A stretch of DNA of 64,000 nucleotides from positions 41,729 to 105,728 of the forward strand of contig CACBLI010000005.1 in NCBI GenBank assembly GCA_902540235.1, read 5' to 3'. Below, piece after piece: positions 38,005-47,086 of this stretch; within the stretch, counting starts at the first letter, position 1; every line of letters starts with the position of its first letter. Source of the stretch: an uncultured Pelagibacteraceae bacterium (lineage in GTDB: Bacteria; Pseudomonadota; Alphaproteobacteria; Pelagibacterales; Pelagibacteraceae). The position numbers and the translations under genes are program-made. Below the pieces are notes generated by a model. That model made no database searches, was not told the DNA's origin, and saw nothing but the letters and a program-made list of their open reading frames with translations.

Positions 38005-38817
38005 ATGCCTAATTTACTAAAATATAGAAGTATATTTATTTCTGACGTTCATTTAGGTACTAAAGGTTGTCAGGCGAAAAAACTTTTAGAGTTTTTTAAA
38101 AACTCGAGGTCTGAAAATCTTTATCTTGTAGGAGACATTATAGATATCTGGGAAATGCAAAAAAGTTTTTTTTGGCCTCAAGAACATAATGATGTAATCC
38201 AAAAAATTTTAAGAAAAGCAAGACATGGTACCAAAGTTTTCTACATTATGGGTAACCATGATGAAATGTTAAGAAAATTTATCCCAATGCATTTTGGTGA
38301 TATCCATATGGTTAATAGAGTTATTCATGAAACGAATGCTGAAAAAAAATATCTCGTTGTTCATGGTGATGCTTGGGATGGTGTTATGAAACATGCTAAA
38401 TGGTTATCTAAACTTGGATCAATAGCCTATAATTTACTATTAAAATTAAATGTAATAATTAATTTTTTTAGAAGATTGAGAGGAAAAGAATATTGGTCTC
38501 TTGCAAAATTTTTAAAGTATAAAGTCAAAAATGCAGTTAAATATATTGGTGAATATGAAAAAACACTTTCAGATTATGCAAAAACAAAAAAATTTGATGG
38601 AATTATTTGTGGCCACATCCATCATGCTGAGGATAGAGACTTTAATGGGGTCAATTATTTAAATTGTGGAGACTGGGTTGAATCTTGTACCGCATTAGCC
38701 GAAAATTATGATGGTAGTTTTGAAATATTATATTGGGACAAAATAAGAGAACAATATTTAGACGATAAAGAAATAATTGAACCAATTAAAACTGAAGAAT
38801 TAAAAAAAGCTTCATAA
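38005..38817 (+). CDS. plcP: PlcP-like metallophosphoesterase (LpxH-related calcineurin family)
   Basis: Metal-dependent phosphoesterase of 270 residues. The ligand motifs are SDVHLGTKG (Asp14, His16), LVGDIIDIWEMQ, MGNHDEML, VVHGDAWDG and GHIHHAEDRD. The fold is shared with UDP-2,3-diacylglucosamine diphosphatase (LpxH), but in marine bacteria a subgroup acts as a phospholipase C (PlcP) that strips head groups from phospholipids under phosphate starvation. The adjoining diacylglycerol glycosyltransferase (three-base gap) and the Pho-box repeats upstream make PlcP the better assignment; LpxH remains the alternative. Confidence 0.82.
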   Translation: MPNLLKYRSIFISDVHLGTKGCQAKKLLEFFKNSRSENLYLVGDIIDIWEMQKSFFWPQEHNDVIQKILRKARHGTKVFYIMGNHDEMLRKFIPMHFGDIHMVNRVIHETNAEKKYLVVHGDAWDGVMKHAKWLSKLGSIAYNLLLKLNVIINFFRRLRGKEYWSLAKFLKYKVKNAVKYIGEYEKTLSDYAKTKKFDGIICGHIHHAEDRDFNGVNYLNCGDWVESCTALAENYDGSFEILYWDKIREQYLDDKEIIEPIKTEELKKAS

Positions 38818-38820
38818 TTA

Positions 38821-39828
38821 ATGAAAATTTTAATTGCTACAGATGCATATTTTCCACAAGTAAATGGTGTCGTAAGAACCTTACATGAAACAGGCAATGT
38901 ATTAAAAGAACAAGGTCATAGAATAGAATATATTACACCTGACTTATTTTTTACTTTTCCGATGCCGAAATATAATGAAATTAAGTTGTCTATTAATGTA
39001 TGGCCAAGAGTTGGTAATTTAATAAAGAAAATCAATCCAGATGCAATTCATATCGCTACCGAAGGCCCGATAGGCACTATGGCAAGAAGATATTGTTTAA
39101 AAAATAATCTAAAGTTTACTACGAGTTTCCATACAAGATTTGATAAATATCTAAAACTTTACTTTCCTATTATACCAGCAAAATGGGCTGAAAAATTCTT
39201 AGCAAATTTTCATAATAAGGCTGAGAGAATTTTAGTAACTACAGAGTCTATGAGAAAAGAATTAATCGATATAGGTATAGATGACAATAAAATGATTACT
39301 TGGACTAGAGGAGGAAATCATGGAGCTTTTAAGAACCCTAAAAAAATTGATTTACCTCATAAAAGACCTATTTGGATTTATGTTGGAAGAGTTGCAGTTG
39401 AAAAAAACATAAGAGCTTTCTTAGAATGTGATTTAGAAGGTACAAAGATAATTATAGGAAAAGGACCTGATTTAAAAAAATTGAAAAAAGAATTCCCTAA
39501 AGATATTTTTTTAGGAGAAAAAACAAATGGTGAATTAGCATCACATTTTGCATCCTCTGATGTTTTTGTTTTCCCAAGTAAAACAGATACATTTGGAATT
39601 GTAGTTACAGAAGCTTTAAATTGTGGAACACCTGTTGCTGCGTATCCTGTTCCAGGTCCTAAAGATATATTTGAAGGATCCAAAATAAATTGTTTAGATG
39701 ATGATCTTAAAGTATCAGCACATAAAGCTTTGAAAGTTAATAGAAATGATTGTCTTGAATTTGCAAAAAAATTCACTTGGGAAGAAACAGCAAAAATATT
39801 TTTTAACAATATTTCACCAAATCATTAG
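38821..39828 (+). CDS. Family 4 (GT-B) glycosyltransferase, probable diacylglycerol glycosyltransferase
   Basis: GT-B glycosyltransferase of 335 residues, with a flexible N-terminal domain (MKILIATDAYFPQVNGVVRTLHETGNVLKEQGHR), FHTRFDKYLKLYFP, the nucleotide-sugar region YVGRVAVEKNIRAFLE and the EX7E loop (FGIVVTEALNCGTPVAAYPVPGPKDIFEG). It is very similar in layout to enzymes that glycosylate diacylglycerol. Next to plcP, the expected product is a glycolipid (glucosyl- or glucuronosyl-diacylglycerol) that replaces phospholipid. That link is inferred; the sugar donor is unknown. Confidence 0.85.
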   Translation: MKILIATDAYFPQVNGVVRTLHETGNVLKEQGHRIEYITPDLFFTFPMPKYNEIKLSINVWPRVGNLIKKINPDAIHIATEGPIGTMARRYCLKNNLKFTTSFHTRFDKYLKLYFPIIPAKWAEKFLANFHNKAERILVTTESMRKELIDIGIDDNKMITWTRGGNHGAFKNPKKIDLPHKRPIWIYVGRVAVEKNIRAFLECDLEGTKIIIGKGPDLKKLKKEFPKDIFLGEKTNGELASHFASSDVFVFPSKTDTFGIVVTEALNCGTPVAAYPVPGPKDIFEGSKINCLDDDLKVSAHKALKVNRNDCLEFAKKFTWEETAKIFFNNISPNH

Positions 39829-39847
39829 TTAATTTTTCCTTAATTTA

Positions 39848-39875
39848 TTTGCATTAAAAAGTGTAATGATGCAAA
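39848..39875. repeat. Inverted repeat around a PhoB half-site upstream of phoR
   Basis: TTTGCAT (39848-39854) and its reverse complement ATGCAAA (39869-39875) flank a GTGTAAT heptamer (39861-39867), which is the second unit of the pst Pho box. The pair lies 18 bases before the phoR start. It may be an operator or a hairpin in the 5' leader. A paired second half-site at 11 bases is not obvious. Confidence 0.4.
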
Positions 39876-39893
39876 ATTAAGCCATCTAAATTT

Positions 39894-41036
39894 ATGGAAT
39901 ATTTCGTCATTCTACTTATAGTTGTGATAGTTTATCTTCTCTATTTACTTAATCAAAAAAAAAATAAATCAATAAATACCGCTACAATAGTTAATAAAAG
40001 AGAAGAAAAAACAAAAAGAGTAATTATTGATGAGCTTGAAGATCAATTTTTTGCATTAAATAAATTTAACATAATTAAATATGCCAATCCAAGTGCATTA
40101 AAAAGATTTGGAAGTAATTTAATTGATAAAAACATATCTTCTATAATTCGAAAACCAGAATTAATAGAAAATATTGAAAAAGCTATCGTAGAAAATAAAA
40201 CAAAAAATATCGATGTTGAAATAGACCTCCCATCATATCAATTCTATAAAATTTATATTATTCCTGGCCCAACTCATTTGTTTACTGAACCAGACTCTGT
40301 TGTGTTATTTTTAAAAGATTTTACTGAAATTACAAAAGCACAAAAATTTAAAACTGATTTTGTAGCAAATGTAAGCCATGAATTAAGAACACCTTTAATG
40401 GCAATCAAAGGATCACTAGAAACAATTGAGGGCCCAGCGTCTGATGATGAAAAGGCTAAAAAAAAATTTATGAAAATTTTATCTGAACAATCAACAAGGA
40501 TGGAAAGTTTAATTAATGATCTATTAATTCTTACACGGATTGAACTTGATGAACATATAAGACCTACTTCAATAGTAAATATTAATGAACTCTTTGAAAC
40601 TATTATTAGTAATTTTGAAATTGTTTTAAAAAAGAAAAATATAACTGTTAAAAATCAATTAACAAATACATCAATTGTTATAGGTGATGAAAAAAGATTA
40701 AATACAGTTTTTTCTAATCTTTTGGATAATTCAATAAAATATTCTCCAGAAAATAAAAATATATATATTTCTAAAAATGAAAATAGTAACAAACTATTAG
40801 AAAAGAATATAATGATTAGTATTAAAGATGAAGGTTATGGCATTCCACATGAACACATTTCGCGTGTTACAGAAAGATTTTACAGGGTTGACACAGAACA
40901 AAGTAATAAAGTTGGTGGAACTGGTTTAGGATTAGCTATTGTTAAACACATAATTACTCAACACAGAGGTGATTTTGAGATTCTTTCAGAGGTTGGTAAA
41001 GGTACTGAAATTAAAATATATTTGCCTTCGAAATAA
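39894..41036 (+). CDS. phoR: Phosphate-regulon sensor histidine kinase
   Basis: Membrane sensor of 380 residues that, with PhoU and the Pst transporter, controls PhoB phosphorylation. A single membrane segment (residues 2-20), a PAS-like region to about 150, the H-box FVANVSHELRTPLMAIKG with phospho-accepting His162, an N-box (VFSNLLDNSIKYSPENK), a DEGYGIP G1 box and GGTGLGLAIVKHI. The single N-terminal anchor and no periplasmic domain fit PhoR. It is upstream of the pst genes rather than next to phoB, and follows the glycosyltransferase by 65 bases. Confidence 0.93.
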   Translation: MEYFVILLIVVIVYLLYLLNQKKNKSINTATIVNKREEKTKRVIIDELEDQFFALNKFNIIKYANPSALKRFGSNLIDKNISSIIRKPELIENIEKAIVENKTKNIDVEIDLPSYQFYKIYIIPGPTHLFTEPDSVVLFLKDFTEITKAQKFKTDFVANVSHELRTPLMAIKGSLETIEGPASDDEKAKKKFMKILSEQSTRMESLINDLLILTRIELDEHIRPTSIVNINELFETIISNFEIVLKKKNITVKNQLTNTSIVIGDEKRLNTVFSNLLDNSIKYSPENKNIYISKNENSNKLLEKNIMISIKDEGYGIPHEHISRVTERFYRVDTEQSNKVGGTGLGLAIVKHIITQHRGDFEILSEVGKGTEIKIYLPSK

Positions 41037-41079
41037 AAATTTAAAAAAAACTTCATTTTACAACCCTTATTTGAGAAAA

Positions 41080-41097
41080 CTTTAACATTTCTTTGAT
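41080..41097 (+). promoter_or_regulatory. Possible PhoB-box-like repeat before the unknown periplasmic gene
   Basis: CTTTAAC (41080-41086) and CTTTGAT (41091-41097) recur at 11 bases, with spacer ATTT. The first unit matches the Pho-box pattern well and the second weakly. A 10-mer TGATTCGTGT directly after it (41098-41107) is also found in the PlcP promoter (37966-37975), followed by a -10-like TATAGAT. Confidence 0.35.
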
Positions 41098-41131
41098 TGA
41101 TTCGTGTATAGATTTTATTTAAGTTTTTATA

Positions 41132-41740
41132 ATGTTTAAAATACTCAAAAATATTTTAATATTTTTTTATTTAATCTTGTTTTTCACAACTAGTGTATAT
41201 TCAAAAGACCTTTCTACTCTTTTACGTACTCAGCAATTAACAGTTTTTGACATAGGTATTTTTAGATTAGAAGAGGACTTAAAGAGTTCTTATCCTGCTG
41301 TAAAGAAACATAAAGATGTGCCTTATGAAGATATATATATGGATGTTGTCAGTTCCTATTGGAGAAATACAGTAGATTTAATTGTTTCAATCCCAGTAAA
41401 TGAAAATTTAAAAAAAGAGAATTATATGTCAGACTCATTTAGATGTAGAAATATATTTAATTCAGTAAGAGATCATTTGTTGAGAAACGAAAATTTAAGT
41501 AATTATAGGTTTACTATGGCAACTAGTTATTTAACATCTGTTTTTTCTACTCCAAGCACATGGCCAAGATGGCGATACGATCAAAGCGTCTTAGAAGAAT
41601 TAGTTAATTTAGTGAAACTTGAAGTTATTTTGAGACCTACAACTGAGCTTGCTTTTAAAGATAAAGTTAACCCTGTTTCTTGTAAAGGTGGTTTAGAAAC
41701 AGAAAATGATGAGATTATAATCTCAATGAAATACAACTAA
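41132..41740 (+). CDS. Unknown periplasmic protein between phoR and pstS
   Basis: I do not recognise this 202-residue protein. Residues 1-24 form a signal peptide (MFKILKNILIFFYLILFFTT, then SVYSKD), so it is probably periplasmic or outer-membrane associated. The mature part is mixed alpha/beta, with two cysteines (in SDSFRCRNIF and VSCKGGLE) that could form a disulphide. No catalytic motif is evident. It lies 95 bases after phoR and 109 bases before pstS, with Pho-box-like repeats on both sides, so it is probably made under phosphate limitation. A role in phosphate capture or Pst assembly is only a guess. Confidence 0.7.
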   Translation: MFKILKNILIFFYLILFFTTSVYSKDLSTLLRTQQLTVFDIGIFRLEEDLKSSYPAVKKHKDVPYEDIYMDVVSSYWRNTVDLIVSIPVNENLKKENYMSDSFRCRNIFNSVRDHLLRNENLSNYRFTMATSYLTSVFSTPSTWPRWRYDQSVLEELVNLVKLEVILRPTTELAFKDKVNPVSCKGGLETENDEIIISMKYN

Positions 41741-41750
41741 AAAGTTATCT

Positions 41751-41779
41751 TTTTAACAAAAGTGTAATAATTCTGTAAT
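41751..41779 (+). promoter_or_regulatory. PhoB box upstream of pstS (three half-sites)
   Basis: Three heptamers with an 11-base period: TTTTAAC (41751-41757), GTGTAAT (41762-41768) and CTGTAAT (41773-41779), with four-base AT-rich spacers. This is the PhoB direct-repeat geometry, and CTGTAAT resembles the enteric CTGTCAT. It ends 70 bases before the pstS start. A -10-like TTTATAC lies about 17 bases downstream. Confidence 0.7.
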
Positions 41780-41849
41780 ATTAAAGATTCAATTAATTTA
41801 TACGAGTCATTCATCTTTATATTAATTAATAACGAAAGGATTAAAGATA

Positions 41850-42881
41850 ATGAAAAAACTAACTATAGTGATCGCTTCTTTAGTTGCTTTATCAATAGCA
41901 ACTGTTGCTCAAGCAAGAGATCAAATTAAGATAGTTGGTTCTTCTACGGTATTCCCTTACGCAACAGTTGTTGCTGAAAGATTTGGTGGTTCAGGATTTA
42001 AAACTCCTGTGATCGAGTCTACTGGTACTGGTGGTGGAGCTAAACTATTCTGTGCTGGTGTAGGTGAACAACATCCAGATATTACAAATGCATCAAGAGC
42101 TATGAAAGATAAAGAAAAAGCTTTATGTAAGAAAAATGGTGTTAATGATATCGTTGAAATCGTAATTGGTAACGATGGTATTACATTAGCTTACAGCAAA
42201 GATGCAAAACCAGTAAACTTTACTAAAGAACAATTATATTTAGCACTTGCTGCTCATACAGTTGTTGATGGTAAATTAGTTCCAAATATTTATAAAACTT
42301 GGGACCAAATTGACCCTAGCTTACCAAAACAAAAAATTTCAGTGATGATCCCACCAGGAACATCAGGAACTAGAGATGCTTGGAATTCTTTGGTAATGAA
42401 AAAAGGTATGACTAAAGAAGCTAAAGCTCTTTATAAAGCTGGTTTTGAAGCTGGAAATAAAAAATACAAAAAACCTCAAAAACTTTACAGAGAAGATGGT
42501 GCTGCTATTGAAGTTGGAGAAAACGATAGTTTAATCATCCAAAAGTTAACTCAAGATAAAGAAATGTTTGGTTTCTTTGGTTTCAGTTATTTCTTAGCTG
42601 CAAAAGATAAATTGCAAGCAGCAAGTATTGATGGTGGACAACCGTCATTAAAGTCTATTCAAGACTACAGTTATGCTGTTGCTAGACCTTTATTCTTCTA
42701 CGTGAAAAAAGCACACGTTGGAGTAATTCCAGGCTTACATGAGTTTGTGAAAGAATTCACAACTAAGAAAGCTATTGGAAAAGGTGGTTACTTAGCAGAC
42801 ATTGGTTTAGTGCCATTAGACTCTAAGTTGTATAAAACAAGTAGAACTAATGCTACGAAGCTAGTTGCTATGGGTAATTAA
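41850..42881 (+). CDS. pstS: Phosphate ABC transporter periplasmic binding protein
   Basis: High-affinity phosphate receptor, 343 residues with a clear signal peptide (MKKLTIVIASLVALSIATVA, cleaved near QARD). Binding motifs: KIVGSSTVFPYATVVAERF, ESTGTGGGAK, IPPGTSGTRDAWNS with the phosphate loop, and FGFFGFSYF. It belongs to the larger, alphaproteobacterial PstS type. It is preceded by a Pho box and followed by a strong hairpin terminator, so it is likely expressed far above the permease genes. Confidence 0.97.
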   Translation: MKKLTIVIASLVALSIATVAQARDQIKIVGSSTVFPYATVVAERFGGSGFKTPVIESTGTGGGAKLFCAGVGEQHPDITNASRAMKDKEKALCKKNGVNDIVEIVIGNDGITLAYSKDAKPVNFTKEQLYLALAAHTVVDGKLVPNIYKTWDQIDPSLPKQKISVMIPPGTSGTRDAWNSLVMKKGMTKEAKALYKAGFEAGNKKYKKPQKLYREDGAAIEVGENDSLIIQKLTQDKEMFGFFGFSYFLAAKDKLQAASIDGGQPSLKSIQDYSYAVARPLFFYVKKAHVGVIPGLHEFVKEFTTKKAIGKGGYLADIGLVPLDSKLYKTSRTNATKLVAMGN

Positions 42882-42906
42882 TTATTCCTCAGTTAACAAA
42901 TGATTA

Positions 42907-42937
42907 AAAAGGGGGTCTTTTTAGACCCCTTTTTTTT
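42907..42937 (+). terminator. Rho-independent terminator/attenuator between pstS and pstC
   Basis: GGGGTCT (42912-42918) pairs with AGACCCC (42923-42929) around a TTTT loop, followed by a run of eight T (42930-42937). The stem is the most GC-rich element in this neighbourhood. It lies 31 bases after pstS and 36 bases before pstC, so it probably cuts the transcript and leaves pstCAB-phoU-phoB to read-through. Confidence 0.88.
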
Positions 42938-42972
42938 AAAAAAAGAGTAAAGTCCTCACTTAAGGAGATTCT

Positions 42973-44358
42973 GTGAACTTAATATTATTTACATTTATTG
43001 TTCTTCTAGGTTTCACAAGCTATTATTTTGGACGCAAAAAAGCATATACAATTCAATCTACAAAAAAAAGATTAACCGCATTACCACAATTTTATGGTTA
43101 TTATCTTGCAATCTGGTGTGCAATACCAGCCTTTATAATTTTTTCATTATGGGCAATTTTTGAGCCCACAATTGTAAAACTATTAATCTTAAGTGATTAT
43201 TCAAATCAAGGTTATCTTGATGATGAATTAAATTTATTATACGAAAAATCAAAAGCATTGTCTCGAGGGCAATTCACTGGAGAAATTACACCTTTTATTG
43301 AAGCTTCAGCTGAAAAATATTTAAGTCTTCGATCAATAGCTCAAAGTTCAAAAGTTGTTATAGTATTATCTGCAATTATTGCCTCTGTTGCTTATGCGTA
43401 TAAAAGAATTTCATCTAATTCTAGAACAAGAGAACCAGTTGAAAAATTTTTGAACGCAGTTTTATTTACAGCTTCTTTAGCTGCAATATTAACTACTGTT
43501 GGAATAGTTTTCTCACTTATATTTCAAACTATAGATTTTTTTAAAGTAATTCCATTATTTGATTTTGTCTTTGGAACTCACTGGTATCCAGCAAAAGCTT
43601 TTGTTAGAGATTCTTCTGAGGCTTTAGATCCGACAATGTATTCAGATACTTTTGGAGCAGTCCCTATTTTTGCAGGTACTTTTTTTATTGCATTTATTGC
43701 TATGTGCGTTGCTATCCCAATTGGATTAATGAGTGGAATTTATTTAGCTGAATATGCATCAACTAAAGTTAGACAATATGCAAAACCATTAATTGAAATT
43801 TTAGCTGGTATACCAACAGTTGTTTATGGTTTTTTTGCTGCCCTAACTGTTGGACCATTTTTGAAAGAATTAGGAACTTCAATGGGTCTTGAAGTTTCAG
43901 CTGAAAGTGCTTTAGCAGCAGGAGGGGTAATGGGTATTATGATTATACCATTTATTTCAAGTTTAAGTGACGATGTAATTACAAGTGTGCCTCAAAGTTT
44001 AAGAGATGGAAGTTACGCTATGGGAGCAACTAAATCAGAAACAATTAAGAGAGTTATTTTTCCCGCGGCATTGCCGGGGATAGTTGGATCTATTTTACTT
44101 GGTGTTTCAAGAGCTATTGGAGAAACAATGATAGTTGTTATGGCCTCTGGTTTAGCTGCTAATTTAACTTTAAATCCTTTAGAGTCTACTTCAACGATTA
44201 CAGCTCAAATTGTAGTTATTCTAATTGGTGACCAAGCTTTTGGCGACCCAAAAACGCAAGCTGCTTTTGCTTTAGGTATGTCATTATTTTTAGTAACACT
44301 TTGTTTAAATATTGTGGCCTTGAGAGTAGTTAAAAAATATAGAGAAAAATATGAATAA
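42973..44358 (+). CDS. pstC: Phosphate ABC transporter permease PstC
   Basis: Membrane channel subunit of 461 residues, larger than the enteric form because of an N-terminal extension typical of alphaproteobacteria. The start is a GTG at 42973 with AAGGAG at 42962-42967. The permease core from about 240 has the ATPase-contact loop (AMGATKSETIKRVIFPAALPGIVGSI) and the IPTVVYGFFA segment. It overlaps pstA by eight bases. Confidence 0.96.
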   Translation: MNLILFTFIVLLGFTSYYFGRKKAYTIQSTKKRLTALPQFYGYYLAIWCAIPAFIIFSLWAIFEPTIVKLLILSDYSNQGYLDDELNLLYEKSKALSRGQFTGEITPFIEASAEKYLSLRSIAQSSKVVIVLSAIIASVAYAYKRISSNSRTREPVEKFLNAVLFTASLAAILTTVGIVFSLIFQTIDFFKVIPLFDFVFGTHWYPAKAFVRDSSEALDPTMYSDTFGAVPIFAGTFFIAFIAMCVAIPIGLMSGIYLAEYASTKVRQYAKPLIEILAGIPTVVYGFFAALTVGPFLKELGTSMGLEVSAESALAAGGVMGIMIIPFISSLSDDVITSVPQSLRDGSYAMGATKSETIKRVIFPAALPGIVGSILLGVSRAIGETMIVVMASGLAANLTLNPLESTSTITAQIVVILIGDQAFGDPKTQAAFALGMSLFLVTLCLNIVALRVVKKYREKYE

Positions 44359-45619
44359 AAATAAAGAACAATTATTAAATAAAAGATATAAAGCTGAACA
44401 GCGATTTCGCTTATACGGTCTGAGTGCAATTTTTATGGCACTTTTATTTTTAACAATCTTTATTTTTAAAATTTTTTCAACTGGCTATTCAGCTTTTCAA
44501 AAAACATGGCTTATTGTTCCAGTAACTTTCGATGCTGAATTAATGATGTTAGACCAAAATCCTTCTAAAGAAGATTTACAGGACGCTGATTATTACGATA
44601 TAGCACTAAAATCAATGGCTGATTTAGATCCAAACGCCAATGAAGATCAAGAAAATGAATTGAAGAGAATGGTGTCTTATTTTTTTGAAAAAGAAATTAA
44701 AAATGAACTTTTAAATGACCCTAATTTAATAGGAAAAACAAAGGAAGTTTATCTAACTGCTTCAGATGATTTAGACCAAGTCTTTAAAGGAAATTATCCA
44801 AGAGATTTACCTGAAGACCAAAGAAGAGTAAGCGATTATCAATTAAAAATTTTTGATCAACTTGTTGCAAATGGTAAGGTTGAAAGTAAATTTAATATAA
44901 GTTTTTTTACAAATGCTGACTCAAGAGAAGCTGAGCTAGCTGGAATAGCAAGTTCATTTATGGGCTCAATTTTTTCTATACTTGTTTGTTTAATGATAGC
45001 TTTTCCTGTTGCGGTTCTAGCTGCAATCTATCTTGAAGAATTTGCCCCTAAAAATAGATTTACTGATTTTATTGAAGTTAATATAAACAACTTAGCAGCG
45101 GTTCCATCTATAGTTTTTGGTCTATTAGGGTTAGGAGTTTTATTGGCTATATTTCAATTACCAAGGTCTACCCCATTAGTTGGAGGTATCACTTTGTCCT
45201 TAATGACCTTACCAACAATAATTATAGCTGCTAGAGCATCTTTAAAAGCAGTTCCACCAAGTATAAGAGAGGCAGCACTTGCTATGGGAGCAAGTCGAAT
45301 GCAAACCACAATGCATCATACAGTTCCTCTTTCTATGCCTGGCACGTTATCAGGAACAATAATTGGTTTAGCTCAAGCTTTAGGAGAAACTGCACCCTTA
45401 ATTTTAATTGGAATGGTTGCTTTTGTTAACACGATACCTGGATCACCCATGGATCCTGCTGCAAGCTTACCAGTTCAAATTTATATTTGGGCTGAAAGTG
45501 CTGAAAGGGGATTTGTAGAAAAAGTTTCGGCATGTATAATGGTCTTACTTGGCTTTTTAATAATAATGAATTTATTTGCCCAAATAATAAGACATAAGTT
45601 TGAGAAAAAATGGAGTTAA
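44351..45619 (+). CDS. pstA: Phosphate ABC transporter permease PstA
   Basis: Partner permease of PstC, 422 residues. A first membrane helix is followed by a long hydrophilic loop (about residues 60-210), then the permease core with [13 protein letters not shown] and the contact loop [25 protein letters not shown]. The large loop is probably periplasmic and is also seen in alphaproteobacterial homologues. It overlaps pstC by eight bases; the pstB start follows one base after its stop. Confidence 0.96.
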   Translation: MNKNKEQLLNKRYKAEQRFRLYGLSAIFMALLFLTIFIFKIFSTGYSAFQKTWLIVPVTFDAELMMLDQNPSKEDLQDADYYDIALKSMADLDPNANEDQENELKRMVSYFFEKEIKNELLNDPNLIGKTKEVYLTASDDLDQVFKGNYPRDLPEDQRRVSDYQLKIFDQLVANGKVESKFNISFFTNADSREAELAGIASSFMGSIFSILVCLMIAFPVAVLAAIYLEEFAPKNRFTDFIEVNINNLAAVPSIVFGLLGLGVLLAIFQLPRSTPLVGGITLSLMTLPTIIIAARASLKAVPPSIREAALAMGASRMQTTMHHTVPLSMPGTLSGTIIGLAQALGETAPLILIGMVAFVNTIPGSPMDPAASLPVQIYIWAESAERGFVEKVSACIMVLLGFLIIMNLFAQIIRHKFEKKWS

Positions 45620-45620
45620 A

Positions 45621-46376
45621 ATGATAAAGATTAAAGCAAAAGATGTTGATGTTTTTTATGGAAAAAAACAAGCGCTCTTTAATATAAGTTTAGGTATTGA
45701 GGAAAATCAAGTAACGGCATTAATTGGTCCATCTGGTTGTGGTAAATCAACTTTCCTAAGATGTCTTAATAGAATGAATGATGTAATTGATATCTGTAAT
45801 GTTAAAGGAGAAATTTTAATTAATGATTTTAATATCAATGATAAAAGTTGTGATGTCGTAAGACTAAGAGAAAAAATTGGTATGGTTTTTCAAAAACCCA
45901 ATCCTTTCCCAAAAACTTTATATGAAAATGTATCTTACGGTCCAACAATTCATGGTATGGCTCAATCAAAACAAGAAATGGATGAAATTGTTGAAACTAG
46001 TTTGAAAAAGGCTGCACTATGGGAAGAGGTAAAAGATAGGTTGCATGAACCTGGAACTGGATTATCTGGAGGACAACAGCAAAGACTTTGTATTGCTAGA
46101 GCGATTTCTGTAAGACCTGAAGTTATATTAATGGATGAACCTTGTTCAGCATTAGATCCAATAGCAACAGCACAAATTGAAGAATTGATTGATGAGTTAA
46201 AAAAAGAGCACACAATAATAATTGTAACTCATTCTATGGCTCAAGCAGCACGTGTTTCTCAAAATACAGGTTTTTTTCATTTAGGACAATTGATTGAACA
46301 TGGATCTACTGATAAAATATTTAAGAATCCTGATAATAAAAAAACGCAAGATTATATAACAGGGAGGTTCGGATAA
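45621..46376 (+). CDS. pstB: Phosphate ABC transporter ATPase
   Basis: ATPase subunit of the Pst importer. Walker [10 protein letters not shown], signature [15 protein letters not shown], Walker [16 protein letters not shown] and the switch histidine in [11 protein letters not shown]. The ATG at 45621 with GGAG at 45612-45615 is preferred over an in-frame TTG at 45600; about 251 residues, the family size. It shares a base with the phoU start (TAATG). Confidence 0.97.
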   Translation: MIKIKAKDVDVFYGKKQALFNISLGIEENQVTALIGPSGCGKSTFLRCLNRMNDVIDICNVKGEILINDFNINDKSCDVVRLREKIGMVFQKPNPFPKTLYENVSYGPTIHGMAQSKQEMDEIVETSLKKAALWEEVKDRLHEPGTGLSGGQQQRLCIARAISVRPEVILMDEPCSALDPIATAQIEELIDELKKEHTIIIVTHSMAQAARVSQNTGFFHLGQLIEHGSTDKIFKNPDNKKTQDYITGRFG

Positions 46377-47083
46377 TGTCTGAAGCACCACATACAGTCA
46401 AATCTTACGAAGAAGAACTAAAAAATCTTAATGCTAATATAATTAAAATGGGAAGTGCATGTGAAGATTCTTTAGGTAAAGCAATTCAAGCCATTACAAC
46501 AAGAGATACCAATATTGCAGAAGCTGTTATTCAAGAAGATGAAAAAATAGATAAATATGAGACTTTAATTGAACAGCAAGTTGTGAATTTAATTGCTTTA
46601 AGACAACCTATGGCAATTGATTTAAGAGAGACAGTAACGGCTTTGAAAATGTCTTCAGATTTAGAAAGAATAGGTGATTTGGCAAAAAATATATCCAAGA
46701 GAACACTTTTGCTTAATGAAAATCTTCCAAAGAATTTGGTAGACTCATTGAATAGAGTAGCTACCAATGTTCAAAAACAATTAAAATCAACATTAGATGC
46801 TTATCTAGAAAGATCTGCGCCAATGGCAGTAAATGTTTGGGAAGGTGATGAGCAAATAGATGATCTAACAAATCTTTGTATGCAAGAAGTTATAAAATAT
46901 CTTAAAGAAAATGAAAAAAATTTAGAAGATGGAACCCATTTATTGTTTGTAACTAAAAACATAGAGCGTATTGGTGATCATACTACAAATGTTGCAGAAC
47001 AAGTTTATTATTTAGTTAAAGGTGAATATTTAGAAGGTGATAGACCCAAGGGAACAGAGCCAATTGTAACCGGAGAAAAATGA
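46376..47083 (+). CDS. phoU: Phosphate signalling regulator PhoU
   Basis: Two-bundle helical protein of 235 residues that restrains PhoR kinase activity when phosphate is plentiful. The metal-binding E/DxxxD repeats appear in MSSDLERIGDLAKNISKR and KNIERIGDHTTNVAEQVYY. It is coupled to pstB upstream and is followed after three bases by phoB. Confidence 0.97.
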   Translation: MSEAPHTVKSYEEELKNLNANIIKMGSACEDSLGKAIQAITTRDTNIAEAVIQEDEKIDKYETLIEQQVVNLIALRQPMAIDLRETVTALKMSSDLERIGDLAKNISKRTLLLNENLPKNLVDSLNRVATNVQKQLKSTLDAYLERSAPMAVNVWEGDEQIDDLTNLCMQEVIKYLKENEKNLEDGTHLLFVTKNIERIGDHTTNVAEQVYYLVKGEYLEGDRPKGTEPIVTGEK

Positions 47084-47086
47084 TTT

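Noticed and set aside
39378..39809. A 143-codon open frame antisense to the glycosyltransferase gene
   Set aside because: It lies wholly within a strongly recognised gene, has no plausible domain and shows the composition of a reversed coding strand.
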